The position numbers were made by a program, and so were the translations under genes. From contig NVUX02000108.1 of NCBI GenBank assembly GCA_002402045.2, positions 1 to 64,000 on the forward strand: a stretch of DNA of 64,000 nt, written 5' to 3'. The DNA is from Paracoccaceae bacterium (GTDB lineage Bacteria > Pseudomonadota > Alphaproteobacteria > Rhodobacterales > Rhodobacteraceae). Below the pieces are notes generated by a model. The model saw only the letters and a list, made by a program, of their open reading frames with translations, did not search any database and was not told the origin of the DNA. Positions 34,783-46,171 of the stretch are shown in pieces (position 1 is the first letter of the stretch; each line of letters starts with the position of its first letter).

Positions 34783-35676
34783 ATGCACACAGACACACAA
34801 AAACAGACACCGAGTCTGTCGTTTGAATTTTTCCCTCCACATTCTATCGAAGCAAACTTGCGCCTTTGGCGATCAGTAGAGCGGCTTGCGCCGTTAGCAC
34901 CGAAATTTGTTTCGGTGACTTATGGGGCAGGGGGCGCAACGCGAGAGCGCACGATGGCGGCGATTGCCACTATTAAAGACCGCGCGCGGCTTAACATTGC
35001 AGGGCACCTGACCTGCGTTGGGGCCTCGAAAAAGGAAACCCTGAGCGTGGCGAGGGCTTATGCCAAAATGGGCGTAAAGCGGATTGTTGCTTTGCGCGGC
35101 GATGCGCCCAAGGGCGAAAGCCATTTCACACCGCATCCTGATGGCTTTGCGAGTGCCGCTGAGCTGGTGGCAGGCCTGAAAGAGGCCGGAGATTTTGATA
35201 TTTCGGTGGCGGCGTACCCAGAAAAGCACCCTGAGGCGGTTTCACTGCAAGCCGATATTGAAAACCTCAAGCGCAAGGTGGATGCGGGCGCCATGCAGGC
35301 GATCACACAGTTTTTCTTTGAAAAAGATGACTTTCTGCGCTTTCGCGATGAGGCCGTGAAGGCGGGTATCAATGTGCCGGTTATTCCTGGTATTCTGCCA
35401 ATCGAGAATTTCGCAAAAATGACCCGCTTTGCCAAAATGTGCCAAGCCAACGTGCCAGACTGGATGCATAAAGCATTTGAAAACGCGGATAGCCAAAACG
35501 AAACCGAGATACTTTCCACGGCTCTGGCCACCGAAATGTGTGACGACCTGATGATCGAGGGCGTGCAGCATTTGCATTTCTACACTCTTAATAACCCGGA
35601 TCTCACCTATAATATTTGCCGGGGCCTTGGTGTGTCTGTCAATAGTTTTGCCGTGCAAAACGGACTGGTTGCCTAA
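34783..35676 (+). CDS. metF: 5,10-methylenetetrahydrofolate reductase
   Basis: FAD enzyme producing 5-methyl-H4folate for methionine synthesis. 297 residues with the canonical SFEFFPP (Glu15), VSVTYGAGGATRERT, LRGDAPKG (Asp107) and AAYPEKHPE. Divergent from the corrinoid methyl-transfer group with 133 bases between, so shared control is possible. Length matches E. coli MetF. Confidence 0.95.
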   Translation: MHTDTQKQTPSLSFEFFPPHSIEANLRLWRSVERLAPLAPKFVSVTYGAGGATRERTMAAIATIKDRARLNIAGHLTCVGASKKETLSVARAYAKMGVKRIVALRGDAPKGESHFTPHPDGFASAAELVAGLKEAGDFDISVAAYPEKHPEAVSLQADIENLKRKVDAGAMQAITQFFFEKDDFLRFRDEAVKAGINVPVIPGILPIENFAKMTRFAKMCQANVPDWMHKAFENADSQNETEILSTALATEMCDDLMIEGVQHLHFYTLNNPDLTYNICRGLGVSVNSFAVQNGLVA

Positions 35677-35743
35677 ACCCGCTTTCTGCGTTATCCTATC
35701 TGCAAACACCCTGCTGCGGCAGGGGCAGAGATTGGCTTAAACA

Positions 35744-36844
35744 ATGAATAAAGCGAGACCGAAGGGTCTGGCGCCACACCGTCGCCTGAACGCAGGCGAG
35801 GGGCCGTTTTATGCGGCGCTTGACTTGGGCACAAATAGTTGCCGGATGCTGATTGCCACGCCGAAAGACGGGCATTTTCAGATCGTAGATGCATTTTCAA
35901 AATCGGTGCGGCTCGGCCTTGAGCTGGAGCGCACCGGTTCCCTCTCCAATGCCGGCATTGCCCGCACCGTGCAAGCGCTGCATGTGTGCGCAAAAAAGCT
36001 GCGGATGAAGGGCGTTGTTGCAAGGCGTTTGGTGGCCACAGAGGCGTGTCGGCGCGCTATAAACGGCGAGAAATTCATGAGCCGCATTCGCTCGGAAACG
36101 GGCTTAAAGCTTGAAATCATCAAGCCATCAGAGGAAGCCCGCCTCGCGGTGGTTGGCTGCGCGCCTTTGGTAGCCCCGCAGGCCAAGCAAGTGTTGGTGA
36201 TAGATATTGGCGGCGGCTCCACCGAGCTGGTTTGGATTGACCTTTCAGAGGTGAACCCGGCCCATAAAACAAAAGCCATGATGGAGCTTTCGCCCGGCAA
36301 CGGTACCAAGGGCATTCATACGCCGCTCGGGGCTAAGGTGGTAGACTGGATATCCGTTCCGCTCGGGGTGGCCACGCTATTGCAGCGCTATTCTGATGTA
36401 GCAGATGATTCAGCGCGTTTTGCCCTGATGGCGTGTTATTTCGAGGATATGCTTGAAAGCTTTGACCCCTATATTGGGGGCGGCTCACCGGCCAATATGG
36501 ATGGGCTTCAGGTGATTGGTACCTCTGGCACCATAACCACCGTTGGGGCCATGCACCTTGGCCTTAAGCGCTATGACCGTAATTTGGTGGACGGCATGGC
36601 CATGGGCGCGGAGGACGTAAACCGCGTTGTTGAAAAGTTCCTTAGGCTCGGCCCCGTTGGGCGGCGTGAGGAGCCGGGGATAGGCCGTGATCGCGCGCAG
36701 CTTATCATGTCTGGCTCGGCAATTTTACAAACCATATTGCGCATCTGGCCTACACGGCATATTCGGGTGGCCGATAGGGGGCTCCGCGAGGGGATGCTCT
36801 ATTCAATGATGAACGCCGATGGCGTATTCGAGGATAAACCATGA
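35744..36844 (+). CDS. ppx: Exopolyphosphatase / pppGpp phosphatase family
   Basis: 366 residues of the Ppx/GppA family, hydrolysing polyphosphate or pppGpp. ASKHA motifs are [30 protein letters not shown] and [15 protein letters not shown]. The single-domain form lacks the C-terminal HD domain of E. coli Ppx, as in many alphaproteobacteria. Whether it acts as Ppx or GppA cannot be told. It overlaps rlmE by 4 bases (ATGA). A 6-base stem (35709-35724) precedes the start, with no U-run. Confidence 0.87.
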   Translation: MNKARPKGLAPHRRLNAGEGPFYAALDLGTNSCRMLIATPKDGHFQIVDAFSKSVRLGLELERTGSLSNAGIARTVQALHVCAKKLRMKGVVARRLVATEACRRAINGEKFMSRIRSETGLKLEIIKPSEEARLAVVGCAPLVAPQAKQVLVIDIGGGSTELVWIDLSEVNPAHKTKAMMELSPGNGTKGIHTPLGAKVVDWISVPLGVATLLQRYSDVADDSARFALMACYFEDMLESFDPYIGGGSPANMDGLQVIGTSGTITTVGAMHLGLKRYDRNLVDGMAMGAEDVNRVVEKFLRLGPVGRREEPGIGRDRAQLIMSGSAILQTILRIWPTRHIRVADRGLREGMLYSMMNADGVFEDKP

Positions 36845-37569
36845 GAAAACCGGGTCAAAAGATTAACAGTTCTGGCCGTGGCCAGCGAGACCTGAAGGTC
36901 CGGCTGAAAACCGCAAAGGGGCGTAAGATTGGCAGCACCCTATGGCTGGAGCGCCAGCTGAATGACCCTTACGTTCAACGCGCCCAGCGCGAGGGCTATC
37001 GGGGCAGGGCGGCTTTTAAGATTATGGAACTGGACGATAAATACCGCTTTTTGATACCCGGTACCAAGGTGGTAGACTTGGGCTGTGCGCCCGGTGGCTG
37101 GTGCCAAATTTCGGTTGAGCGGGTAAATTCGCTCGGAGAGCGCAAAGGCAAAAAGGTGGGTACCGTGCTAGGGATCGACCTTCAGGAGGTTGAGCACGTG
37201 GCCGGAGCCGAGATTCACGTGCTGGATTTCTTGGATGATGACGCCGACCAAAAAGTGAAAGACTGGCTAGGCGGCGCCGCAGATGTTGTTATGTCTGATA
37301 TGGCACCGTTTTCGTCGGGCCATAAAGGCGCCGACCATATCCGCATTATGGCGCTGGTAGAGGCCGCTATATATTTCGCGATTGACGTGTTGGAGCCGGG
37401 CGGAACCTTTGTAGCTAAAGTGTTGGCCGGCGGTGCCGAGGCCGATATGCTGAAAATGCTGCGGACTAATTTCACCAAAGTTATCCACGTAAAACCGCCG
37501 AGCAGCCGCAAGGACAGCTCCGAGAAATTTGTTGTGGCTACGGGGTTTAAGGGGCGGGAGGCGGACTAG
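36841..37569 (+). CDS. rlmE: 23S rRNA 2'-O-methyltransferase RlmE
   Basis: Heat-shock methyltransferase (FtsJ/RrmJ) modifying U2552 of 23S rRNA in the ribosomal A loop. 242 residues; SAM-binding [13 protein letters not shown] and the K-D-K-E catalytic set are visible in [26 protein letters not shown] and SSEKFVV. The N-terminal 30 residues are basic ([18 protein letters not shown]), longer than E. coli's. Its stop overlaps the stop of the convergent signal-peptidase-like gene in CTAG. Confidence 0.94.
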   Translation: MRKPGQKINSSGRGQRDLKVRLKTAKGRKIGSTLWLERQLNDPYVQRAQREGYRGRAAFKIMELDDKYRFLIPGTKVVDLGCAPGGWCQISVERVNSLGERKGKKVGTVLGIDLQEVEHVAGAEIHVLDFLDDDADQKVKDWLGGAADVVMSDMAPFSSGHKGADHIRIMALVEAAIYFAIDVLEPGGTFVAKVLAGGAEADMLKMLRTNFTKVIHVKPPSSRKDSSEKFVVATGFKGREAD

Positions 37570-38222
37570 TCCCCCTCAACGATCCCGATGATGTTTTCTA
37601 AGGGCACAAGCCCGACGCCCGGAAAGGAGCCGGTTTGCGAAAACCTACTGTCTACCGAATTGTCGCGATGGTCTCCGAGCACAAAGACAAATCCTTCGGG
37701 AATGTTGAAAACGCCTGTAGTGTCCACAGTCGTATCGCGGATATTTAAGATTTCATAACTTTTCCCGTTTGGCATGGATTCTATATAGCGTTCAGTTCGG
37801 CAAAAACCGCCTCTTTCGGGGCGGTTTTGGCACGAAGGTAAGCTATTATTTGGCCCCATAGGCAGAAAAGGGATTTCGTAATCCGCGATCTTTTCCTGCC
37901 TTAGCGGTTGGCCATTCAGCCAAATTATACCGTCGATCAATTGAATCGTATCGCCGCCCATGGCTGCAATTCTATTTAGGTATTCTCCATCCAAAACGGG
38001 ATGCTGAAAGAAGATTATATCTCCATAATCCAGCCGTTCAAATTCCTCATTCAGGTAGCGCGCAAAGCGGCAGTCTCCGGGTTCCAGTGCGGGTGCCATA
38101 TTTTGGCTCATTGCCTGCACCATTCGGTGTTGGCCAAGCAGGCACTTCAGGCAAATGCAGCTTTCTTGCGCGGCTAGCGGACTGGCGACCATTAGGCTGA
38201 TGGTTAGCAGGAGGGTTCTCAA
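37566..38222 (-). CDS. Secreted signal peptidase I homologue lacking Ser and Lys
   Basis: S24/S26-fold protein of 218 residues. Start set at TTG 38222, which overlaps the previous stop (TTGA) and has GGAG 8 bases away. This gives a clean signal peptide ([19 protein letters not shown]). Box B reads [12 protein letters not shown] where leader peptidase has SGSM-P-TL--GD: Asn41 replaces the nucleophile Ser. Box D reads [13 protein letters not shown] where the general-base Lys is expected: Asn83 replaces it. Box [12 protein letters not shown] is intact. An exported, catalytically dead relative is the simplest reading. The upstream gene, also secreted, overlaps it, so they may act together outside the inner membrane. 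Confidence 0.8.
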   Translation of the reverse strand: MRTLLLTISLMVASPLAAQESCICLKCLLGQHRMVQAMSQNMAPALEPGDCRFARYLNEEFERLDYGDIIFFQHPVLDGEYLNRIAAMGGDTIQLIDGIIWLNGQPLRQEKIADYEIPFLPMGPNNSLPSCQNRPERGGFCRTERYIESMPNGKSYEILNIRDTTVDTTGVFNIPEGFVFVLGDHRDNSVDSRFSQTGSFPGVGLVPLENIIGIVEGD

Positions 38223-38791
38223 TTTCCGGTCTCCGTGGTGCAAACCGCTTCAATTTCTTCCGACCAGTCCTTAATCTCGATTTCTGCCGGTAGTGGAAAC
38301 GGTGTAATGGGCTTGTTGTTAACAGACATTGTTTGCGCCAGCATATCAATCGTGCAATCGGTGTAATTATCCGGATTAAGGGAATCGTAGCTCGACAGGG
38401 TAAAGGCGCTAACAATAAAGCGGTTGTTGCGCTCAATAATGGTGAGCGTGTTTTCCCATTTATTTCGGCCATGTGATCGGTTTTCGCTATGCAGCAAAAG
38501 TGCACTGCCCTCATCAAATTCCAGCCACGGGATAGAAGCCCAATACTCGCCCGTAATGGCGGCTTGAGGCGCATATACCAGCGGCGCTAGGTCATATGGG
38601 CCGCGAAAAATGTAAAGCGCGGCAAATTCGCCTTCGCGAATAAGGAGGGCTTTAAAATTGCCACTTGAATTCCAGTTTGGACCAACGGCCGAGATGATAT
38701 TCTGGATGTGGGTGTTCATCGGCCGCGGGGCGATGGACTCGGCAAGGCCCGAAGCGGGCAAAAGCACCAGAAGTACGGCAATGCGTTTCAT
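38219..38791 (-). CDS. Secreted protein of unknown function
   Basis: 190 residues, not recognised. A signal peptide (MKRIAVLLVLLPASGLAE) follows a GGAG site 7 bases before ATG 38791. A long upstream extension of the frame is rejected because it lacks such a site and crosses the promoter region. The mature part has several aromatic clusters (ALYIFRGPY, YWASIPWLEFDE) and two late cysteines ([15 protein letters not shown]) that could form a disulfide. Cotranscribed with, and overlapping, the dead signal peptidase. Confidence 0.6.
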   Translation of the reverse strand: MKRIAVLLVLLPASGLAESIAPRPMNTHIQNIISAVGPNWNSSGNFKALLIREGEFAALYIFRGPYDLAPLVYAPQAAITGEYWASIPWLEFDEGSALLLHSENRSHGRNKWENTLTIIERNNRFIVSAFTLSSYDSLNPDNYTDCTIDMLAQTMSVNNKPITPFPLPAEIEIKDWSEEIEAVCTTETGN

Positions 38792-38904
38792 TTTCGGCTC
38801 CTGTTTTGCCAAACAGAATGCGACCTGTTGGCGCTGGGGGCAAGTATTGCTTGCAAAGCATTTTACATTCACAATATTACATGTGAACAAAAGAAGGGGA
38901 TAAA

Positions 38905-39861
38905 ATGAACCGTCAGCCATTGTGGCGCAGCACACCACCTGCGATCTTTCCTGTAATTCTGGGCCTTGTGGGCCTGTCACTTGCGTGGCGAGGCCTTGGG
39001 CAAAGCTTTGGCCTTACGGCTGGCTTTGGAGACATCCTGCTGGGCGTCACCACGGTATTGCTGGCGTTTTTTGCACTGAGCTACGTGGCCAAGCTTATCG
39101 CGCGCCCCGGCGTGCTTATGGAAGACCTCAAGTCGCCCCCCGGCCGCGCGGGGCTTTCGGCGATTTCAATGTCTTTCATTGTGTTTGCAGCGGGCTTGCT
39201 GCCATATGGCGAGCTTGCCCGTTATGTCTGGTGGTTTGGCATTCTTCTTCATGTTGTGATCGTAACGTTTGTGGTGAAATCCATTTCCAAAGCCCCGCCC
39301 GAGGGCCGCTCGGTAACGCCGTTTCAGCTATTGCCATTTGTGGGCCTGATCACTGCGCCGCTAGCTGGTGTTGCGTTGGGATATACGCTGATTAGTCAGG
39401 TTCTTACCTATCTTTCGCTGGTGGTGCTTGTGGTGATCTTGGTGAAACTCGCTGCCAAATTTATCCGGACCCGCCCGCCAGAGCCTTTGCGCCCAAGCTA
39501 TGCCATTATTCTGGCCCCTATGGGCCTGTTTGGTATGGCGTTCGGGCAATTCGGGCCGGAAATCCTCTTTACCGTATTTTACATTCTGGCTTGGGTGGTT
39601 GCGCTTGTGTTGTTGGTTTTTGCCAAGTGGCTTACCGCATCCGGCTTTAGCCCAGTGTGGGGCGGGCTGACCTTTCCTGTGGCTGTGTTTACCAATATTA
39701 ACATTATGGCCATTTCAAAGGGCTTTGGTTTGGTAGCCACTACAGGGGCCATTGCGGGCGGGCTTATTGCCACGGCGCTGATATTTTTCATTGCCTATAA
39801 GGCGCTCAAAATGTGGGCCAAACGGGATTTGGCTAAAAAAACTGGCTCTGCAGTGGCCTAG
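38905..39861 (+). CDS. TDT family transporter (TehA/SLAC1-like)
   Basis: 318 residues and about ten hydrophobic helices, matching the tellurite-resistance/dicarboxylate transporter family (TehA, Mae1, plant SLAC1 anion channels). The start PAIFPVILGLVGLSLAWRGLG and the late FPVAVFTNINIM are typical. AAGGGGAT precedes the ATG. Substrate unknown; tellurite resistance is only a family label. Divergent from the secreted pair with 113 bases between. Confidence 0.78.
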   Translation: MNRQPLWRSTPPAIFPVILGLVGLSLAWRGLGQSFGLTAGFGDILLGVTTVLLAFFALSYVAKLIARPGVLMEDLKSPPGRAGLSAISMSFIVFAAGLLPYGELARYVWWFGILLHVVIVTFVVKSISKAPPEGRSVTPFQLLPFVGLITAPLAGVALGYTLISQVLTYLSLVVLVVILVKLAAKFIRTRPPEPLRPSYAIILAPMGLFGMAFGQFGPEILFTVFYILAWVVALVLLVFAKWLTASGFSPVWGGLTFPVAVFTNINIMAISKGFGLVATTGAIAGGLIATALIFFIAYKALKMWAKRDLAKKTGSAVA

Positions 39862-39910
39862 GGGCTTCCCAAATGCCGCGCAACATGCAATAGGAAGGCG
39901 TCAAAGATAA

Positions 39911-41386
<1,476 letters not shown>

Positions 41387-41809
41387 ATGGATTTACCGAG
41401 CAAAATCATTCTGATCACGGTTATTGTTCAAGTGTTTTTCACCCTGTGGACTATCCTGTCTGCGGGGATGGGCCGGGCGAATGCGCTGAAAACCACTGAT
41501 CTGACACTGAAAGACGTGGCGCTGGATAACAAAGCCTACCCCGAAGAAATTCTGAAGCTCGGGAACAATATGCAAAACCAGTTTGAAACCCCGGTTTTGC
41601 TATATGCTGGCGCGGCAATTGCGATGTCGGTTGGCGCTAACTGGGTGATGGCTGTGGCGGGCGTGGCCTACCTTACAACGCGGTTTTGGCATCGCTGGAT
41701 CCATATCCGCCATAACCGTGTCGGCAAACGTTTTATGGTTTTTGTTTATGGTATTGCGGCGCTCAGCATTTTTTGGATGGCTTTGACGGCGCAGGTTTTT
41801 ATGCTTTAA
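41387..41809 (+). CDS. MAPEG family membrane protein
   Basis: 140 residues, four hydrophobic helices, with the family-typical ENF-like QNQFETPVLLY and the FWHRWIHIRHNRVGKR loop. MAPEG proteins act on glutathione and lipid substrates, and bacterial ones are mostly uncharacterised. It follows guaB directly. Substrate not predictable. Confidence 0.72.
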   Translation: MDLPSKIILITVIVQVFFTLWTILSAGMGRANALKTTDLTLKDVALDNKAYPEEILKLGNNMQNQFETPVLLYAGAAIAMSVGANWVMAVAGVAYLTTRFWHRWIHIRHNRVGKRFMVFVYGIAALSIFWMALTAQVFML

Positions 41810-41846
41810 GCTTGCGTTCAAACAAAAACACGGGCAAATCCTGCGC

Positions 41847-43031
41847 ATGACACCAACTGCTCGCCTTTCTGCCGCCATTGCGCTGCTTGACCAGATCCTC
41901 ACCGGAGACCCTGCCGAGCGGGCGCTCACCCGCTGGGCGCGCGCCTCTCGCTTTGCAGGCTCAAAAGACCGCGCCGCCGTGCGCGATATTGTATTTGATG
42001 TGCTGCGGCGCAAGCGCTCGTTAGCGCATTTGGCAGGGGTGATGACGGGCCGCGGCCTTGTAATGGCTCAGCAATTCGGCAGTGGCGCGATATTGGGAGA
42101 ATTATTTGGCGATTTTCGCTTTGCCCCGGAGGCCGTGACAGACTCCGAAATGGCCCAGCTTATTAGCCCCGGCACGGCGCTAGATCCGGTGCGGCTGGAT
42201 TACCCCGATTTTTTAGACCCCGAGCTTAAGCGCTCTCTTGGTGGCGACCTCAGCGACGTTTTGACCGCCATGCAATCGAGAGCGCCCGTGGACCTGCGGG
42301 TGAATACGCTTAAAACCACCGTGGAAGAAGCGCAAAACTATCTTGCTCGAGATTTGATCTTCACTGAGGTTATTGACGGTATTGAGGGTGCGCTGCGTAT
42401 CACTGAAAACCCGCGAAAACTCAACGGTTCGCTTGCTTACAAATACGGATTTGTTGAGCTGCAAGACGTGTCCAGCCAATTGGTGAGTAAGCTCACGGGG
42501 GCCAAGCCCGGCATGAATGTGCTGGATTATTGCGCTGGTGGCGGAGGTAAAACCCTTGCTTTGGCCGCCGAAATGCAAGGCCGTGGCCAACTTTTTGCTC
42601 ATGATGCCAACCCGTTACGCATGAAAGACCTGCCAGAACGCGCGCGGCGTGCCGGGGCTGATATTCAGGTCATTTCACCCGACCATATTGAAAATTCGCC
42701 AAAATGCGATCTGGTTTTGGTTGATGCGCCGTGTTCGGGCAGTGGAGCGTGGAGACGAAACCCCGATAGTAAATGGCGGCTCACCCAGCGAAAGCTGGAA
42801 GAGCTGGTAGCGCTTCAACGCGAAATATTACAAAAAGCGCAGGCGAGGGTTGGCGAGTCTGGCGCCTTGGCCTATGCAACTTGTTCGCTTTTTGCGCTCG
42901 AAAACGCAGACCAAATTGCGTGGTTTCAATCCGAAAACAAGGGTTGGGAGGTCACGCATCAGCGAAGCCTAAGCCCTCTAACCGGCGGAGATGGTTTCTT
43001 TATTTCCGTTCTTCGGCGCACGAAAACTTAA
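41847..43031 (+). CDS. rsmB: 16S rRNA m5C967 methyltransferase RsmB-like
   Basis: 394 residues: NusB-like N-terminal RNA-binding part (LTRWARASRFAGSKDRAAVRDIVFDVLRR), then a SAM methyltransferase of the NOL1/NOP2/Sun family. SAM loop VLDYCAGGGGKTLALA, the motif IV cysteine in DAPCSGSGAWRRNPD, and the motif VI cysteine in YATCSLFALEN. Both catalytic cysteines are present. Target inferred from family; it could instead be an RsmF-type or a related rRNA methylase. Confidence 0.87.
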   Translation: MTPTARLSAAIALLDQILTGDPAERALTRWARASRFAGSKDRAAVRDIVFDVLRRKRSLAHLAGVMTGRGLVMAQQFGSGAILGELFGDFRFAPEAVTDSEMAQLISPGTALDPVRLDYPDFLDPELKRSLGGDLSDVLTAMQSRAPVDLRVNTLKTTVEEAQNYLARDLIFTEVIDGIEGALRITENPRKLNGSLAYKYGFVELQDVSSQLVSKLTGAKPGMNVLDYCAGGGGKTLALAAEMQGRGQLFAHDANPLRMKDLPERARRAGADIQVISPDHIENSPKCDLVLVDAPCSGSGAWRRNPDSKWRLTQRKLEELVALQREILQKAQARVGESGALAYATCSLFALENADQIAWFQSENKGWEVTHQRSLSPLTGGDGFFISVLRRTKT

Positions 43032-43104
43032 ATAATTGTTGTAAATTATTCATATATTTTTAACGTATTGGTTGTGAAGTGGAAAAAACAGTTTCAACCT
43101 ATTT

Positions 43105-44853
43105 GTGGTAAATATTAAGAATATGTCTTCAAATCCCAAACAACCCTCTCAAATTAAAGCCATTTTTGGGCTGCTTATCTATTCAATTTCCCTTGTTTGC
43201 TTGGGTTTTGCCTATGCATCTGGGCTTAAAGCCATTGCTATGGTTGCGGCCATTTTGCTGCTATGTGCCGCCATTTTTTGGCGCCTCAAACCCCAGTTTG
43301 AAGGGCGAATCACGCCTGAAATCTGCCGCCCAAAGAATGATCCTATTGATGCTGCGTCCCTTCAGCTCATTTTAGATGACCTTCCCGTCGCCCTTATCCG
43401 CCTTTCGACAGATGGTACTATTGTTGATGTAAATGGCGCGGCGCGCACGTTGCTCGGGCGCTCAAACCTTGTTGGTAAGAATTTCAGTGCGGAAATAGAA
43501 GGGCTGGGGCGGTCTATGCGGGTTCGCGTGACGGAAGCCCTACGGGGGAGCGGCATTCGCACCACAGAAATGGGTCGTTTTTTACGTAATGGCAAAGAGG
43601 TGTTCCTGCAAGTTTCGCTCATGGCTATGAGGTTTGATAATCGTGACTGCCTCGTTGTTGTGCTTAGTGATAAGACTGAGCTGAAAATTCTTGAAGCGCA
43701 ATTTGTGCAAAGTCAAAAGATGCAGGCCGTTGGACAGCTGGCTGGCGGGGTTGCCCATGATTTCAATAACTTGCTAACGGCTATTAATGGCCATTGTGAC
43801 CTTCTTTTGCTGCGCCACACATCTGAAGATGAGGATTATGGCGACCTGATCCAAATTAGGCAAAACTCAAATCGTGCAGCGGCTTTGGTGCGCCAGCTTC
43901 TTGCGTTTTCCCGCAAGCAAACGCTTCGCCCAAAGGTTTTGAAGCTCGCGAGCACTTTGGCTCAGCTTTCACAACTTCTCAATCGGTTGCTGGGCGAAAA
44001 GGTTAATCTCAAGATTGATATCGCCGACGATCTCAATCTTGTAAGGGTCGATGAGCGCCAATTAGAGCAAGTGATCATGAACCTTGTTGTAAACGCCCGC
44101 GATGCAATGCTCGATGGCGGTGAGGTGTTAATTTCGGCCTTCAATACTGAGCTGTTAAAACCGCTTGAACGGGATCGCGCCACTGTGCCGCCCGGTGATT
44201 ATGTTTGTATTCGAGTAAAAGACACGGGGACTGGAATCGCGCCGGATAACCTCGCAAAAATATTTGAGCCGTTTTACACAACAAAACGGGTAGGGGAAGG
44301 CACTGGCCTCGGTCTTTCCACGGTTTACGGGATAATTAAGCAAACGGGAGGCTTTGTGTTTGTAGACTCTATTCGCAATCAAGGCACCGTATTTATCGTC
44401 TATTTGCCCTGCTACGTCGGCGAAGTAGAGAGCGTGCCTGAAGAAATTGAAGTCAAATCTCCTGCGCCGTTGGAGGCGAAGCAGTCTGGCCGGATTTTAC
44501 TGGTTGAGGACGAAGATCCCGTGCGTTCTTTTGCTGCCCGAGCCCTTCGTCTGCGTGGATATGAGGTAGATGAAGCCGAAAGCGCCGAAAAGGCGCTGGA
44601 GTTGCTGGCGCTTAATGGTGCGCAATATGATCTTTATATTTCCGATATCATTATGCCTGGAAAAGATGGCCCAACTTGGGTGCGCGAGGCTTTGGAGCAA
44701 CACCCCAAAACCAAGGTCATTTTTATGTCAGGCTATGCCGAAGATGTTTTTGAAGACGGTAAGCCAGATATCGAAAACGCTGGCTTTTTGCAAAAACCGT
44801 TTTCCTTATCAGAATTAAGCGAAAGTGTGGGGCAGCGGCTTGTAAACGCCTAA
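43105..44853 (+). CDS. cckA: Hybrid histidine kinase CckA
   Basis: Cell-cycle hybrid kinase that phosphorylates ChpT and thus CtrA. About 580 residues: two N-terminal membrane helices (20-40, 43-60), a PAS-like domain (about 85-190), HisKA with His218 in [11 protein letters not shown], an ATPase domain ([27 protein letters not shown]), and a receiver domain with Asp514 ([10 protein letters not shown]). The FNNLL after His is typical of CckA. It has one PAS where Caulobacter has two. Start is GTG 43105 or ATG 43123. In Rhodobacter, CckA controls motility and gene-transfer-agent release. Confidence 0.9.
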   Translation: MVNIKNMSSNPKQPSQIKAIFGLLIYSISLVCLGFAYASGLKAIAMVAAILLLCAAIFWRLKPQFEGRITPEICRPKNDPIDAASLQLILDDLPVALIRLSTDGTIVDVNGAARTLLGRSNLVGKNFSAEIEGLGRSMRVRVTEALRGSGIRTTEMGRFLRNGKEVFLQVSLMAMRFDNRDCLVVVLSDKTELKILEAQFVQSQKMQAVGQLAGGVAHDFNNLLTAINGHCDLLLLRHTSEDEDYGDLIQIRQNSNRAAALVRQLLAFSRKQTLRPKVLKLASTLAQLSQLLNRLLGEKVNLKIDIADDLNLVRVDERQLEQVIMNLVVNARDAMLDGGEVLISAFNTELLKPLERDRATVPPGDYVCIRVKDTGTGIAPDNLAKIFEPFYTTKRVGEGTGLGLSTVYGIIKQTGGFVFVDSIRNQGTVFIVYLPCYVGEVESVPEEIEVKSPAPLEAKQSGRILLVEDEDPVRSFAARALRLRGYEVDEAESAEKALELLALNGAQYDLYISDIIMPGKDGPTWVREALEQHPKTKVIFMSGYAEDVFEDGKPDIENAGFLQKPFSLSELSESVGQRLVNA

Positions 44854-44944
44854 TTTAACGGTTTGTTTACGATTCAGTAACACATTTGCGTAAATATCAA
44901 TTTATCTAAAATTTTAATTGATATGTTCTTCTTTTGATCCTATA

Positions 44945-44959
44945 GAACATATAGCGAAC
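44945..44959. promoter_or_regulatory. SOS box (LexA site) of recA
   Basis: GAAC-ATATAGC-GAAC, an exact match to the alphaproteobacterial LexA site GAAC-N7-GAAC (equal to GTTC-N7-GTTC), 50 bases before the recA start. A nearby inverted GTTC (44924-44927) gives a second half-site. This indicates damage-inducible recA. Confidence 0.85.
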
Positions 44960-45008
44960 ATAACACGCATTGCCCGCAAGGGCGGTTTATGGGATAAGGG
45001 GTTAACAG

Positions 45009-46067
45009 ATGGCAGACTCACTTTTGGACTTAGGAAGTAAACGTAATATGGATAAGACTAAAGCTCTGGAGTCAGCCCTTAGCCAAATTGAGCGAAGCTT
45101 TGGCAAAGGCTCGATTATGAGACTTGGCCAAAAGGGTGCGATTGCTGATATTGAAGCGGTTTCTACCGGCTCTATTGGCCTTGATATTGCGCTTGGTATT
45201 GGTGGATTGCCCAAGGGGCGGATTATTGAGATTTATGGGCCGGAAAGCTCGGGAAAAACCACTCTTACGCTGCATGTGATTGCCGAAATGCAAAAAATTG
45301 GCGGTATATGTGCCTTTGTGGATGCCGAGCACGCGCTGGACGCGTCTTACGCCAAAAACCTTGGCATTAACCTTGATGAACTGCTGATCTCTCAGCCTGA
45401 TGCGGGCGAGCAAGCGCTGGAAATCACTGAAACGCTGGTGCGCTCTGGTGCGGTTTCCCTCGTGGTTGTTGACTCTGTGGCGGCTTTGACGCCCAAATCA
45501 GAGCTTGAAGGCGATATGGGTGACTACCAGATGGGCGCTCAGGCGCGGTTGATGTCTCAAGCCATGCGTAAGCTCACAAGTGCAATTAGCCGCTCACAAT
45601 GTATGGTGATCTTTATTAACCAGATTCGCATGAAAATCGGGGTTATGTTTGGCTCTCCCGAAACCACAACTGGTGGTAATGCGCTTAAGTTTTATGCTTC
45701 GGTGCGGCTGGATATCCGCCGGATTGGCGCGCTGAAAGACCGCGATGAAATCGTTGGCAATGCCACCCGTGTTAAGGTGGTGAAAAACAAAGTTGCGCCG
45801 CCGTTTAAGCAAGTTGAATTTGACATTATGTTTGGTACGGGTATCTCCAAAACTGGCGAGCTGCTGGATATGGGGGTGAAGCTCGGCATTGTCGGCAAAG
45901 CCGGGTCATGGTTCTCATACGGGGACGAGCGCATTGGGCAGGGCCGCGAGAATTCCAAAGCATTCCTGAAAGAGCACCCGGATATAGCGCATGACATAGA
46001 GGACAAAATTCGCGCCGCACATGGGCTGGATTTTGATGGATCAGACGATAGCGTTCTGGAAGAATAG
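45009..46067 (+). CDS. recA: Recombinase RecA
   Basis: Forms the RecA filament for homologous recombination and LexA cleavage. 352 residues; Walker A GPESSGKT, Walker [11 protein letters not shown], loop L2 region [19 protein letters not shown] and an acidic C-terminus ([12 protein letters not shown]). Preceded by an SOS box and followed by a strong terminator, so it is a one-gene unit. Confidence 0.98.
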   Translation: MADSLLDLGSKRNMDKTKALESALSQIERSFGKGSIMRLGQKGAIADIEAVSTGSIGLDIALGIGGLPKGRIIEIYGPESSGKTTLTLHVIAEMQKIGGICAFVDAEHALDASYAKNLGINLDELLISQPDAGEQALEITETLVRSGAVSLVVVDSVAALTPKSELEGDMGDYQMGAQARLMSQAMRKLTSAISRSQCMVIFINQIRMKIGVMFGSPETTTGGNALKFYASVRLDIRRIGALKDRDEIVGNATRVKVVKNKVAPPFKQVEFDIMFGTGISKTGELLDMGVKLGIVGKAGSWFSYGDERIGQGRENSKAFLKEHPDIAHDIEDKIRAAHGLDFDGSDDSVLEE

Positions 46068-46070
46068 CAA

Positions 46071-46096
46071 AAGGCGGCCTCGGTGCCGCCTTTTTC
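46071..46096 (+). terminator. recA terminator
   Basis: Stem AAGGCGGC / GCCGCCTT (46071-46078, 46085-46092) with loop CTCGGT, then TTTC. It begins 4 bases after the recA stop. Confidence 0.9.
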
Positions 46097-46171
46097 ATTT
46101 CCCGCTGTAGACACCCAAGCCGCTTCCTTATAGAGCTTTTTAGTAAGCTAAATGAAGAAACAGGGGTTCCT

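Noticed and set aside
38792-38980. Upstream extension of the secreted unknown protein
   Set aside because: No ribosome site, crosses the divergent promoter region, and would bury the clear signal peptide starting at 38791.
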